Below, piece by piece: positions 1-8,137 of a DNA stretch of 55,529 nt. This stretch comes from Kangiellaceae bacterium (GTDB taxonomy: Bacteria; Pseudomonadota; Gammaproteobacteria; Enterobacterales; Kangiellaceae). A program made the position numbers and the translations under genes. The DNA lies in assembly GCA_026196875.1 (NCBI GenBank), contig JAPHTP010000008.1, forward strand, positions 1-55,529, in the 5' to 3' direction. Below the pieces are notes generated by a model that saw only the letters and a program-made list of their open reading frames with translations, searched no databases and was not told the origin of the DNA. Within the stretch, counting starts at the first letter, position 1; the number at the start of each line of letters is the position of its first letter.

Positions 1-1
1 C

Positions 2-799
2 GATAGTTTCTTCCTAACACCGCTTTATAGTGGCTCGACTTACACTGGATTTGTTTCTACCAACGAATTCAAAAATGGTGAAATGACTCTTTCAACTGCG
101 TTCTCGGTTTCAGGCGCCGCGGTTGATCCTAATACCTACGCCACTAACTCCCGCCCTGTTGCTTTTTTAATGGCACTTTTGAATTTTCGTTTAGGGTATT
201 GGACAGATAATCCAAACCCAAAATATGCACCCAAAAGGGGCCGAGCTGCTTCTTGGTATCGTTTGATGTTAAGAGAAATGTTCGGCAAAGGGCTTTCTGA
301 AGTCAACCCTCAAATTCACCTTTCAGATGGTGGCCATTTTGAAAATTTGGGTATTTACGAATTGTTAAGACGCCAATGTCGCTACATTATAGTGGGTGAT
401 GCTAGCGCAGATTTAGATATGACAATGTCGGATCTGGGTAAGGCAATACAAAGGGCTAGAGCCGATTTTGGCGTCGAAGTAGACATTGATATTTCTACTT
501 ACGATAAAGAAGAACAGCTAACAGGCTGCGCATGTAGGTTTGGTAAGGTACGATATGCTGACGGATCTTTAGGAGAGATTTTATATATAAAATCGCAAGT
601 TCAGGATAAACTATCCGCTGATGTCTACGCATACTGGCGAAAAAACTCGACTTTTCCAGACCAGTCCACCGCAGATCAGTTTTTTGATGAGTGGCAATTT
701 GATAGCTATAGGGAGCTCGGATATCAAATTACGTCTAAAATTGTAGCTAGCAATTCATCCTTTGAGTCTTTGTTTCAAAGCTTAGATAATGAGGGTTAA
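2..799 (+). CDS. Patatin-like phospholipase family protein, C-terminal part (5' end outside window)
   Basis: The reading frame is open from base 2, so the gene starts upstream of the window; only about 265 C-terminal residues are present. The visible part carries LSDGGHFENLGIYELLRR. Its DGG resembles the catalytic-Asp motif of patatin/cPLA2-type serine hydrolases, and the following HFENLGIYELL stretch is typical of large bacterial patatin-like proteins. The nucleophile GxSxG and any N-terminal membrane part lie outside the window. Function is inferred as a lipid acyl hydrolase, probably membrane associated; the substrate is unknown. The internal ATG at 83 is not the true start because homologous sequence continues upstream of it. 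Confidence 0.75.
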   Translation, partial: DSFFLTPLYSGSTYTGFVSTNEFKNGEMTLSTAFSVSGAAVDPNTYATNSRPVAFLMALLNFRLGYWTDNPNPKYAPKRGRAASWYRLMLREMFGKGLSEVNPQIHLSDGGHFENLGIYELLRRQCRYIIVGDASADLDMTMSDLGKAIQRARADFGVEVDIDISTYDKEEQLTGCACRFGKVRYADGSLGEILYIKSQVQDKLSADVYAYWRKNSTFPDQSTADQFFDEWQFDSYRELGYQITSKIVASNSSFESLFQSLDNEG

Positions 800-895
800 G
801 TTTTACGTCAACTTATTTCGTCTATTGGGCAGAGCTGTTAGTAGTTTTGGTAAAAGCTAAATTTAAATAGTACAAAAATCAAAAAGAAATAGAGC

Positions 896-2722
896 ATGAT
901 TAATCGAATTAGCCAAGTTTTTGCGATGCCCTGGTATAAGGTTCTCATTCAGTTACTGGGAGTGGGGGTTATTCTTTATTTGTTCGCACCGCTTATTTAT
1001 AAAAGCTTAACTTCGGAATATGAATCTAAACCAGTTGATAAGCAGCTTTTCATTGATGGTGTATTAGATGTTGCTAAGTTAGAAGAGACGCTTAGGTTAA
1101 CTCAAGAGTTTTTTATTCTAGAAGATGTAGATTCTTCTTTGTCAATTGATGATTTAGTCAGTTCAGATGGAGCTGCGCTTTTCAAAGCTGTCGGCCAAGA
1201 ACATAACTTTGGTTTCACTAAATCCTCTTTTTGGGTCAAATTACAACTAACGAACTCATCTGATCAAGCTGAAACCATTTTGCTAAGGCAAGACTATCCG
1301 CTAATCGATTACTTGGAGTTTTGGCGGGTTGAGAGTGGAAAAGTTACCAAAAATATTAAGACCGGTGATGGATTAAATTTTGATACCAGAGAGATAGAGT
1401 ATAGAGACTTTCTGTTTAAGATTGACGTGAAACCCAAGAGCAATCAGTCTGTTTTCATACGTTATCAAACTAGCGGCTCACTTAATATCGGTCTTTCTTT
1501 AAATACTAGTGATTATTTGCTTAGTCGCTTTGCTCAAGAGCAATTGGCATTTGGTGCTTACTACGGCGGTGTATTAGTTCTTGCTATCTATAATATATTT
1601 TTATTTTTTGCGGCTAAAGAAAAAGCATTCACTCATTACATCTGGTATTTGGTTAGTTATGGGTTGTATATGTCAACCCATAATGGATACGCGTTCCAAT
1701 ACCTATGGCCGGAAAATTCTTGGCTTGCCAATCAAAGCTTACTTTTATTGCTAGCGTCCACACTCTATTGGGGAATGAAGTTTTCCCAAGAAATTGTTGC
1801 TACTCGTATTTATGCTCCTAGATTGGATGTATTTGGTAATTGGTTACGTTACTTGTCTGTTGCATTCTTTATCGCTAGTTTTGTTGCTCCTTATGAGCTG
1901 ATGGTTCAATCGCTTTCAATTCTTACGGTAGTTATTACAAGCATCATAATCGCAATGGGAACTATTAGCCTTATGGCTAAATACAAGCCGGCAGTGTTTT
2001 TCATGATTGCATGGAGCACTTTGCTGGTCGCCGTTTTGATTTATATGTTAAAGACTTTTGGTATTCTTCCGCACAATGCATTTACGCAAAATGCCTTTCA
2101 AACAGCTTCCTTAATTGAAATGACTTTATTGTCTGTCGCTTTATCCCACCATTTTAGCGAGTTAAAGAAAAAGTCATATACAGATGCACTAACTTTTCTT
2201 TTTAACCGCAGGCACTTCGATGATAAGTTTAATCAAGAATTTAACTCCGCGCGTGGGGAACATCGAGAGCTATCATTATTAGTGATGGATATCGATCACT
2301 TTAAGAAGTTCAATGACACCTATGGCCACGCAGAAGGTGACAAAGTTATCCAGTTTGTAGCTAGCATACTCAAAAATAATGTGAGAAAGCCCTTGATACC
2401 TTGCCGATATGGCGGAGAAGAATTTGCTGTTATTTTACCGCGAACACCAAAAGATTCTGCAATGGTCTTAGCTGAGCGAATAAGAGAAAAGGTCGCCACT
2501 CAATCAGATCGGGAAAGACCTGTCACCATAAGTGTCGGTGTTGCTAATGTAAATGATATTAGCGCGGGTGGAGAGCCTCTTTCATCTTCAAGAGAGCTAT
2601 TCGAAGCGGCAGACGATGCGCTGTATAAAGCCAAGGAGGATGGCCGTAATTGTGTCAAGGCTTACATTCCAAATAAAGGCCAAAATGAAGAAGAGATCGT
2701 CGGTTCACCTGTTGAACAATAG
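896..2722 (+). CDS. 7TM-DISM sensor diguanylate cyclase (GGEEF)
   Basis: This is a 608-residue membrane protein predicted to make cyclic di-GMP from GTP. One TM helix lies near residues 12-36, then a periplasmic 7TMR-DISMED2-like domain (about 50-200), seven TM helices (about 215-420) and a cytoplasmic GGDEF domain (about 428-600). The active-site loop GGEEF is at residues 506-510, so catalysis should be intact. The inhibitory I-site normally has RxxD five residues before GGEEF; here the equivalent residues read RKPL, so the Asp is lost and product inhibition may be absent. There is no strong Shine-Dalgarno; the ATG lies about 100 bp after the patatin-like gene. The DISM periplasmic domain suggests carbohydrate or other small-ligand sensing, which is inference. 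Confidence 0.88.
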   Translation: MINRISQVFAMPWYKVLIQLLGVGVILYLFAPLIYKSLTSEYESKPVDKQLFIDGVLDVAKLEETLRLTQEFFILEDVDSSLSIDDLVSSDGAALFKAVGQEHNFGFTKSSFWVKLQLTNSSDQAETILLRQDYPLIDYLEFWRVESGKVTKNIKTGDGLNFDTREIEYRDFLFKIDVKPKSNQSVFIRYQTSGSLNIGLSLNTSDYLLSRFAQEQLAFGAYYGGVLVLAIYNIFLFFAAKEKAFTHYIWYLVSYGLYMSTHNGYAFQYLWPENSWLANQSLLLLLASTLYWGMKFSQEIVATRIYAPRLDVFGNWLRYLSVAFFIASFVAPYELMVQSLSILTVVITSIIIAMGTISLMAKYKPAVFFMIAWSTLLVAVLIYMLKTFGILPHNAFTQNAFQTASLIEMTLLSVALSHHFSELKKKSYTDALTFLFNRRHFDDKFNQEFNSARGEHRELSLLVMDIDHFKKFNDTYGHAEGDKVIQFVASILKNNVRKPLIPCRYGGEEFAVILPRTPKDSAMVLAERIREKVATQSDRERPVTISVGVANVNDISAGGEPLSSSRELFEAADDALYKAKEDGRNCVKAYIPNKGQNEEEIVGSPVEQ

Positions 2723-2863
2723 ATATTTGATGTGAATGATATATTTTTTCGTGCTAAGCCAGTAGCCACAAACTTAATCAGTATTTCGTCGAAAACAACG
2801 TGAAGCTCGTCTAAGCCTATAACTAAACCTGCATGTTCGGCAAAAAATCAAACAAGCAGCACG

Positions 2864-2908
2864 GGAAAGAAGTGAATAACAGCTTCTTTCCACATATCTG
2901 GCGCCAGA
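2864..2908. repeat. Hairpin plus adjacent 12-bp perfect palindrome
   Basis: GGAAAGAAG (2864-2872) is mirrored by CTTCTTTCC (2883-2891) around a 10-nt loop. It is followed at 2897-2908 by the perfect palindrome TCTGGCGCCAGA. They sit in the gap between the convergent diguanylate cyclase and Lys-rich genes. No T-run follows the hairpin, so it is not a convincing intrinsic terminator. A protein-binding site is possible but unproven. Confidence 0.4.
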
Positions 2909-2936
2909 CATATTTCCGCACTAGTAAGTAGATGCC

Positions 2937-3224
2937 CTAGGCAGCTTTTTTCAGTTTGGTTAACTTCTTAGCTTTTTTAGCAGCCGATTTTTTGGCAACC
3001 TTTTTGTTGGCAAACTTGGTTGTTTTTGCGGCTTTCAGTTCTTGCTTGGCTAATTTAAGCTTTTTCTGTGCTTTTCTTGCTGCTAGCTCTGCCGATTCAG
3101 CTTTTTGTATTGCTTTCTTTGCTTTTTCTGCAGCCTCTCTGGCTATTTCTACCGTTTTTTCAACTTCTTTTTGGCCTTTATTAATTAGCTTTTTCAGCTT
3201 GTCCATTTTGTCTGTCTTGCTCAT
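2937..3224 (-). CDS. Small Lys/Ala-rich coiled-coil protein of unknown function
   Basis: A 95-residue protein. Residues 1-60 form a charged alpha-helical, coiled-coil-like stretch (LKKLINKGQKEVEKTVEIAR and on). The tail of about 30 residues is almost entirely K, A and T and resembles histone-like tails such as those of AlgP/PhaF. The ATG at 3224 is preferred over a start 39 nt upstream because AGGAGG stands about 8 nt before it. It lies about 85 nt downstream of ppk2 on the same strand, so cotranscription is likely. The basic tail could bind nucleic acid or polyphosphate, but this is inference; no named family is recognised. Confidence 0.75.
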   Translation of the reverse strand: MSKTDKMDKLKKLINKGQKEVEKTVEIAREAAEKAKKAIQKAESAELAARKAQKKLKLAKQELKAAKTTKFANKKVAKKSAAKKAKKLTKLKKAA

Positions 3225-3309
3225 ATATCTTTCCTCCTTTGTTTTCAGAACTTTACTTTTCATTTACTTTCCAGTGCCCAACTTTTTCAGAGCCTTACTT
3301 TTTAGGACG

Positions 3310-4221
3310 CTAGTGCATTTCGCCATACATCGCCTCAGGTGAACCAGCAATAAGTGGGTCAACAGGATCCACTATTCCATGATCCTTTCCTGGATAGTCC
3401 AGGCTACTCAAGAAGTGACGCATACAATTAATTCGACCACGCTTTTTGTCGTCGGAACGAATAACTGTCCAAGGCGCATCTTTTGTATTGGTATGAAACA
3501 TCATGCTGTTTTTAGCTTCACTATAAGCGTCCCACTTTGATAATGATTCTTTATCAATTGGGCTTAGCTTCCATTGTTTTAAGGGATCTTTTTGACGTGA
3601 TTTAAAGCGTCTGAACTGCTCTTCTCGATTAACAGAAAACCAATACTTGAAAAGCTTAACTCCGCTATTCACCAGCATTCGCTCTAGCTCTGGAGCTTGT
3701 CTCAAAAATTCCAGGTATTCTTTATTTGAGCAAAAGCCCATTACTTTCTCTACCCCGGCGCGGTTGTACCAGGAGCGGTCAAAAAGAATAATTTCACCCT
3801 TGGACGGAAGATGTTGAATATAGCGTTGAAAATACCATTGGTTTCGCTCCCTTGCATTTGGCTTTTCCAAGGCAATAACGTGCGCACCACGTGGGTTTAA
3901 ATGCTCCATAAAGCGTTTGATTGTTCCCCCTTTTCCTGCCGCGTCCCTGCCTTCGAAAATAATAACAATACGCTGTTTGGTATCCTTTACCCATCCCTGC
4001 ATTTTGAGCAACTCTATTTGTAACTCGTGTTTTTGCTTCTCATAATCAATAAGTTTCATTTTTTGGGCGTAGGGATAATCCCCGTTTGCATTCCATGGGA
4101 TCTTTCCATTTTTCGCATTGAGATCAAAAATAATTCCAGGGTTTTCCGGCAGGCTTTTTTCCTTCGATTTATCAGCTATTTTTTCGTTATGCAAAATTTC
4201 CAGAGCTCCGGTGTCTTTCAT
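3310..4221 (-). CDS. ppk2: Polyphosphate kinase 2 (PPK2, class I-like)
   Basis: A 303-residue protein that transfers phosphate between polyphosphate and a nucleoside diphosphate (usually favouring NTP formation in this class) in the cytoplasm. Walker A is GRDAAGKGG at residues 91-99 and Walker B/lid is ILFDRSWYNR at 145-154; both are diagnostic PPK2 motifs. PNARERNQWYFQRY and YWFSVNREEQ-RF match the lid and core of the single-domain family, and the length is typical. The start has AAGGA 9 nt upstream. It is divergent from the LysR regulator at 4416 and shares its operator-containing promoter region, so that regulator may control it. The Lys-rich gene follows in the same direction. Confidence 0.95.
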   Translation of the reverse strand: MKDTGALEILHNEKIADKSKEKSLPENPGIIFDLNAKNGKIPWNANGDYPYAQKMKLIDYEKQKHELQIELLKMQGWVKDTKQRIVIIFEGRDAAGKGGTIKRFMEHLNPRGAHVIALEKPNARERNQWYFQRYIQHLPSKGEIILFDRSWYNRAGVEKVMGFCSNKEYLEFLRQAPELERMLVNSGVKLFKYWFSVNREEQFRRFKSRQKDPLKQWKLSPIDKESLSKWDAYSEAKNSMMFHTNTKDAPWTVIRSDDKKRGRINCMRHFLSSLDYPGKDHGIVDPVDPLIAGSPEAMYGEMH

Positions 4222-4364
4222 TCAATGTATCCTTCGAGTTGTTCGTGGGCTTACTTAAAAACTAGTTTGTCTGGCGGCCCTTACCTAAATATCAGGCGCA
4301 GAAATGCTTTTTCAGCTCTTTTTTAACTGCGGCAATAACCCCAAATGCTACAGGTAATTTACTT

Positions 4365-4412
4365 ATAACTTAAATGTTATTAAACTATCGCTAGGATAAC
4401 TTAAAGGTTATT
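4365..4412. promoter_or_regulatory. Two matching palindromic operators (ATAAC-N6-GTTAT) between ppk2 and the LysR gene
   Basis: Copy 1 is ATAACTTAAATGTTATT (4365-4381) and copy 2 is ATAACTTAAAGGTTATT (4396-4412). They are identical except for one base and are spaced 31 bp centre to centre, about three helical turns. Each contains inverted ATAAC/GTTAT arms, matching the T-N11-A style of LysR boxes. Copy 2 covers the LysR gene's AAAGG ribosome-binding site (4403-4407), which fits autorepression. Binding is inferred. Confidence 0.65.
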
Positions 4413-4415
4413 GTG

Positions 4416-5303
4416 ATGAACTTAACTCAATTAAAGCTTTTTAGTGACTTAGCTCGTGAGCTGAGCTTTGTGAAGGTGGCCAAGCAGAATCACATCAGCC
4501 AGCCGGCTGTAAGTGTGCATATAAAAAAGTTGGAGCATTCTTTGGGCCAACAGCTTCTCTCCAGGACTTCACAAAATACACAGCTAACTCCAGAGGGGCT
4601 TCTCATATTAGAAGACGTAAGGGATATATTGTTTCTTTGTGAAAACCTTAAGATCCGATCTAACTATAGTCAGGGGGTTTTAGAGGGCAGTATTAGAATC
4701 GCGGCAATTCATAGCGTTGGAATGTATGAGATTGGCAACTTTCTAACCTCTTTTATGAAACTTTATCCTAAAGTGTGTGTTCATCTAGAGTTTCGCCACT
4801 TTGATGAAATATATGAGCTCCTGTCACAAGAAAAAATCGATTTAGGGATAGTTGCTTACCCCGAAAAAAGAACAAGAATAGAAGAAATCCCATACTCAGA
4901 AGATGAATTGGTATTGATTGTCGGGAGCAAGCATCGGCTAAGTCAGAAAAAATCAATCTCTTTAGAACAAATTAGGGGAGAGCCTTTTATTGCTTTTGGA
5001 GAAGGTATTCCAACACGTATAGCGGTCGATAATATTTTAAAAGATAGAAGTATCGATGTAGATATTCGAATGACTAATAACAATGTATTTACCCTTAAAA
5101 AAGCGGTAGAGGCTGAGGTAGGCGTCTCTTTGGTGCCGTCGGCAACCGTTAACGAAGAGGTAAAAAACGGCACCTTGAAGCGGATTCGAATAAATGATGT
5201 GAAAATGGTAAGGCCTCTATCAATTTTAAAATTGAAGTCGAGAAAAATGAGCTCCCCATTTAAAGTATTTATGGAGCAATTACTAAAATTTGAAAAAAGT
5301 TGA
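4416..5303 (+). CDS. LysR-family transcriptional regulator
   Basis: A 295-residue protein with an N-terminal winged HTH (residues 1-62: FVKVAKQNHISQPAVSVHIK, then LEHSLGQQLLSR) and a C-terminal periplasmic-binding-like effector domain (about 90-290). The ATG at 4416 is preferred over the GTG at 4413 because AAAGG lies 8 nt before it. It is divergent from ppk2, with two near-identical palindromes between them, one on its own ribosome-binding site. It probably controls ppk2 and itself. The effector is unknown. The overlapping frame at its 3' end (5290-5508) shows no coding signal. Confidence 0.92.
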   Translation: MNLTQLKLFSDLARELSFVKVAKQNHISQPAVSVHIKKLEHSLGQQLLSRTSQNTQLTPEGLLILEDVRDILFLCENLKIRSNYSQGVLEGSIRIAAIHSVGMYEIGNFLTSFMKLYPKVCVHLEFRHFDEIYELLSQEKIDLGIVAYPEKRTRIEEIPYSEDELVLIVGSKHRLSQKKSISLEQIRGEPFIAFGEGIPTRIAVDNILKDRSIDVDIRMTNNNVFTLKKAVEAEVGVSLVPSATVNEEVKNGTLKRIRINDVKMVRPLSILKLKSRKMSSPFKVFMEQLLKFEKS

Positions 5304-5479
5304 TTGTTCGTTGATTGTGAAGGTCTCTCTTCGTTGTCAAAGTAAGTTCCAAACTATTGCTCTAGACGTTAACCTTCTAGTTCAAACTTTATTCAGATTA
5401 AGGCTTAACGAATACAAGGGTTGGCGTGCTGCTGAAGAACATGCGCTACATGATCACATTAAGATATCCTGCAAATGGA

Positions 5480-5564
5480 AAAACACGGGGCCCATAATTG
5501 CGTGGTGAAAGTAATTTTAATTTCCTGGCGAAAGAAAGGGGGGGGGGGAGCGCCCCCGTGTTTT
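5480..5564. repeat. 11-bp inverted repeat flanking an 11-G homopolymer
   Basis: AAAACACGGGG (5480-5490) is the reverse complement of CCCCGTGTTTT (5554-5564), 63 nt away. A run of 11 G (5538-5548) lies between the arms and can also pair with the CCCCC at 5552-5557 as a tight local hairpin. The 5304-5604 gap between the convergent LysR and DUF1707 genes holds no credible gene, so this structure may serve as a bidirectional transcription end. The G-run is a slippage and sequencing-error hotspot. Confidence 0.5.
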
Positions 5565-5604
5565 GCTCCTTGGGCTAGATTGGAATCTTTGTGCAATAAA
5601 TCGG

Positions 5605-6246
5605 CTACTGCAACATTTGTTTAAAGTTTTCAGCAAACGCCTGAAATTTTTCTTTGATGGTTCTTTTAACTGTCACTTCAATACCACCCATTATGACAGT
5701 ACCTTCAATCGTTATTGTAGGTGCGTTACGAGTGCTAATGGAAGGCGCGGAGTTCTCGACACTGCCCATAACCGAAAATGCTTTGGAAACAACGTTGACA
5801 TTTTCAGGTACGTAGATCGTTTCGTTACCTAAAATACAGGTAACGTCAATAGTCACATTAGGGTGAAAAAACTCTGCGTCGGTGAAATCGAGATTCGTAC
5901 CTCCAAGTAAACTGTATACCTTTATTCGTTTAGGGACTTGCCATCTACCGCTTCTTTCGCTACTACCTAAAATGCTGGTAAGCCTTTCTTCTTCTTCGAC
6001 AGGAGCTGACGCATGATTAATACCTAGGTTTGCTCGTTTCGACTTAATGAAATCATCGTCGACTTTCATTTCGAGATCTTTTATTTGGTCGATAATTTCT
6101 TGATTATCCTGACTTTCCATGGCTATGCCTAAGCGCCTCTCGAATGCAGCTTCCGAAATAACGCCATGTGCGTAGTTCATTATTAGTTGATCTATCACTT
6201 GTTCTCTTAAAGTGTCGGTTGGTCGGTCTTGGATTGGTACAGTCAT
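5605..6246 (-). CDS. DUF1707 / LiaF-like C-terminal domain protein
   Basis: A 213-residue soluble protein. The N-terminal 55 residues (RPTDTLREQVIDQLIMNYAH, then GVISEAAFERRLGIAM) resemble the DUF1707/SHOCT-like helical module. Residues about 110-190 (VYSLLGGTNLDFTDAEFF through GTVIMGGIEVTV) form the beta-rich LiaF/DUF2154-type domain built of repeated G-G strands. ATG at 6246 is favoured over a GTG 12 nt upstream because GGAGA/AGG precedes it. In Firmicutes such domains belong to envelope-stress sensing; here no partner genes are adjacent, so the role is unknown. Confidence 0.75.
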   Translation of the reverse strand: MTVPIQDRPTDTLREQVIDQLIMNYAHGVISEAAFERRLGIAMESQDNQEIIDQIKDLEMKVDDDFIKSKRANLGINHASAPVEEEERLTSILGSSERSGRWQVPKRIKVYSLLGGTNLDFTDAEFFHPNVTIDVTCILGNETIYVPENVNVVSKAFSVMGSVENSAPSISTRNAPTITIEGTVIMGGIEVTVKRTIKEKFQAFAENFKQMLQ

Positions 6247-6466
6247 TCCTATCTCCACTTATTGATTCAACTTTCTGTTTCGGCCGGTTCTAAGCGCTTA
6301 TTTCCTGTTCATATAGCAATAGTCATACCATTTTCCGATTTATTACAGTGCCTCAATAATCAAGGGGCGTAGAGGAAGTGCCACCAGCTCCAGTGTGTAT
6401 GGATTGGTTAAAATTACGTAAAAGTAATGAATTTCGCCAAACGAAATTTGGCTGATATCCAGTTGA

Positions 6467-6910
6467 CTAGGTTTGGGCTAATATCTTATCTAAATGATCG
6501 GCGAACTTTTTGCGGTCATTTTGACCTAGCGGAGGTGGTCCTCCGGTTTGTACGCCACTCGAGCGAAGGGTTTCTAGGAAGTCCCGCATATTAAGCCTGG
6601 CTTTAATGTTATCTTTGGTGAAAAGCTCTCCTCTGGGGCTTAAGGCGATTGCACCTTTATCGATAACCTCTGCAGCAAGGGGAATATCCGAAGTGATTAC
6701 TAAGTCACCAAATTGCACCCGTTTTACGATTTCATCGTCTGCGACGTCAAATCCGCTAGACACCTGGACACTAGTGATCAGCTCTCCCGGTGGAGTAGAT
6801 AAGTACTGATTGGCAATAAGCGTAGTTTTAACCTGTTTTCGTTGTGCTGCTTTAAACAAGATCTCTTTAATTACCGAGGGACAGGCGTCGGCGTCTACCA
6901 AAATGTTCAT
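6467..6910 (-). CDS. yaiI: YaiI/YqxD family protein (UPF0178, DUF188)
   Basis: A 147-residue protein matching the YaiI family along its whole length: [18 protein letters not shown] at the N-terminus, then [11 protein letters not shown] and [16 protein letters not shown], and the C-terminal [20 protein letters not shown]. The family has a PIN-like fold with conserved Asp residues (D7, D9 here); its biochemical activity is not established. It starts 25 nt after the yfcH stop on the same strand, suggesting a two-gene operon. No clear Shine-Dalgarno is visible. Confidence 0.92.
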   Translation of the reverse strand: MNILVDADACPSVIKEILFKAAQRKQVKTTLIANQYLSTPPGELITSVQVSSGFDVADDEIVKRVQFGDLVITSDIPLAAEVIDKGAIALSPRGELFTKDNIKARLNMRDFLETLRSSGVQTGGPPPLGQNDRKKFADHLDKILAQT

Positions 6911-6935
6911 ATTCTATGTTGATGTAGGAAAATAT

Positions 6936-7850
6936 TTAGCTATTTAAAACATTTTCGAGCGCTTGGTTCAAGTGCTGGTATTTAAATTCAAACCCTGCTT
7001 CGAGCAGACTCTTTGGTATTACGCGTTGGCCAGTTAAGAGTAATCGTGACATTTCACCAAGAAGGGTTTCGAGTATGAATGTGGGAGCAACCATAAAACT
7101 TGGTCTATTTAGCTGTTTGGCAAGAGTTTGAGTAAACTCAGCATTATTAACCGGGTTTGGCGCAGTCAGATTAAATATGCCACCTAAAGCTCGGGATGAT
7201 TCCCCGTGCTCTATAAGAAATCGTATCGCGTTTACCATGTCGGTAATATGGATCCATGACATGTATTGTCGGCCATTACCCAGTCTGGCACCTAATCCAA
7301 GTTTGAAAGGTAAGAGTAACTTTTTCAAGAACCCGCCATTCGCAGAAAGTACCAATCCGGTTCTTATCACACAAACGCGAGTGCCTAAACTGACGGATTT
7401 GAGGGCAGCTTTTTCCCAAGCATCACAGAGTTGATGCGTATACTCGTCGTGAGGGGGGCTTGATTCGTCGAGCTCGACATTATTACCATCGCCATACCAA
7501 CCAACCGCAGAACCGCTTATGAGCGCTTTAGGAGGTCTCTCAAGCTTATGCAACCAGTTAACGAGATGATTGGTTAACTCTATTCTACTCTGCCAAAGTT
7601 CGAGCTTGCGCCGAGTTGTCCATGGCTTATCGGCAATGGGTTCACCGGCAAGATTAATGACAAAGTCAAAATAGCTATCTGACGGAAGCTTTTCAGGGTC
7701 TTCAACAAAGGTAATGTTTGTTCCCAGTCTATACTTTGCCTTGGAAATATTTCTGGTGAGAACCGTAAAACGAGCCGGAGTGCTACGTAATGACTCGATT
7801 AAAGCTGTGCCTATGAGACCAGTACCACCAGTGATGAAATAGCTAGGCAA
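6936..7850 (-). CDS. yfcH: YfcH-like NAD(P)-dependent sugar epimerase family protein (TIGR01777 type)
   Basis: A 304-residue short-chain dehydrogenase-like protein. The N-terminal Rossmann motif is YFITGGTGLIGTAL; NLAGEPIADKPWTTRRK and SGSAVGWYGDG are hallmarks of the YfcH/TIGR01777 subfamily, and the C-terminal DUF1731-like tail (PKSLLEAGFEFKYQHLNQAL) is present. Translation appears to begin at TTG (7850), supported by GAGGA 7 nt upstream; no suitable ATG is near. It heads the likely yfcH-yaiI operon. The true substrate of this family is unknown. Confidence 0.9.
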   Translation of the reverse strand: MPSYFITGGTGLIGTALIESLRSTPARFTVLTRNISKAKYRLGTNITFVEDPEKLPSDSYFDFVINLAGEPIADKPWTTRRKLELWQSRIELTNHLVNWLHKLERPPKALISGSAVGWYGDGNNVELDESSPPHDEYTHQLCDAWEKAALKSVSLGTRVCVIRTGLVLSANGGFLKKLLLPFKLGLGARLGNGRQYMSWIHITDMVNAIRFLIEHGESSRALGGIFNLTAPNPVNNAEFTQTLAKQLNRPSFMVAPTFILETLLGEMSRLLLTGQRVIPKSLLEAGFEFKYQHLNQALENVLNS

Positions 7851-8137
7851 AGCTTATGTCCTCTGTTTTTGATGGATTAGTGCTTGGAATAGGTCCCATT
7901 ATCTCCTAATTCTAGACTAAGTGGGCGCAAAAGAGCGTTATAAAAAGCGATATATTTAGTAATTTTGAACGATAAATAAGACAGTAATTTGCCAACTTAA
8001 ATCAACAGAAATACCAATTCCTTCTAAATATTGAAAAAACCCTTAAAAAAAACGCTTTAATGGTGATCTTGACTAGCTTTTTAGGGGCTTTTTTTAGTAT
8101 GATGCGGCGCGAATTTTAAGCAGTACAGGAGAAACAA

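Noticed and set aside
5290-5508. 72-codon ORF after the LysR gene
   Set aside because: It overlaps the LysR end, has no ribosome-binding site and no protein-like features, and runs into the inverted-repeat/G-tract region.
8069-8103. TTGACT / TATGAT as a promoter for the coiled-coil gene
   Set aside because: The hexamers are 23 nt apart, too far for a standard sigma-70 promoter; only the -10-like element was mentioned.
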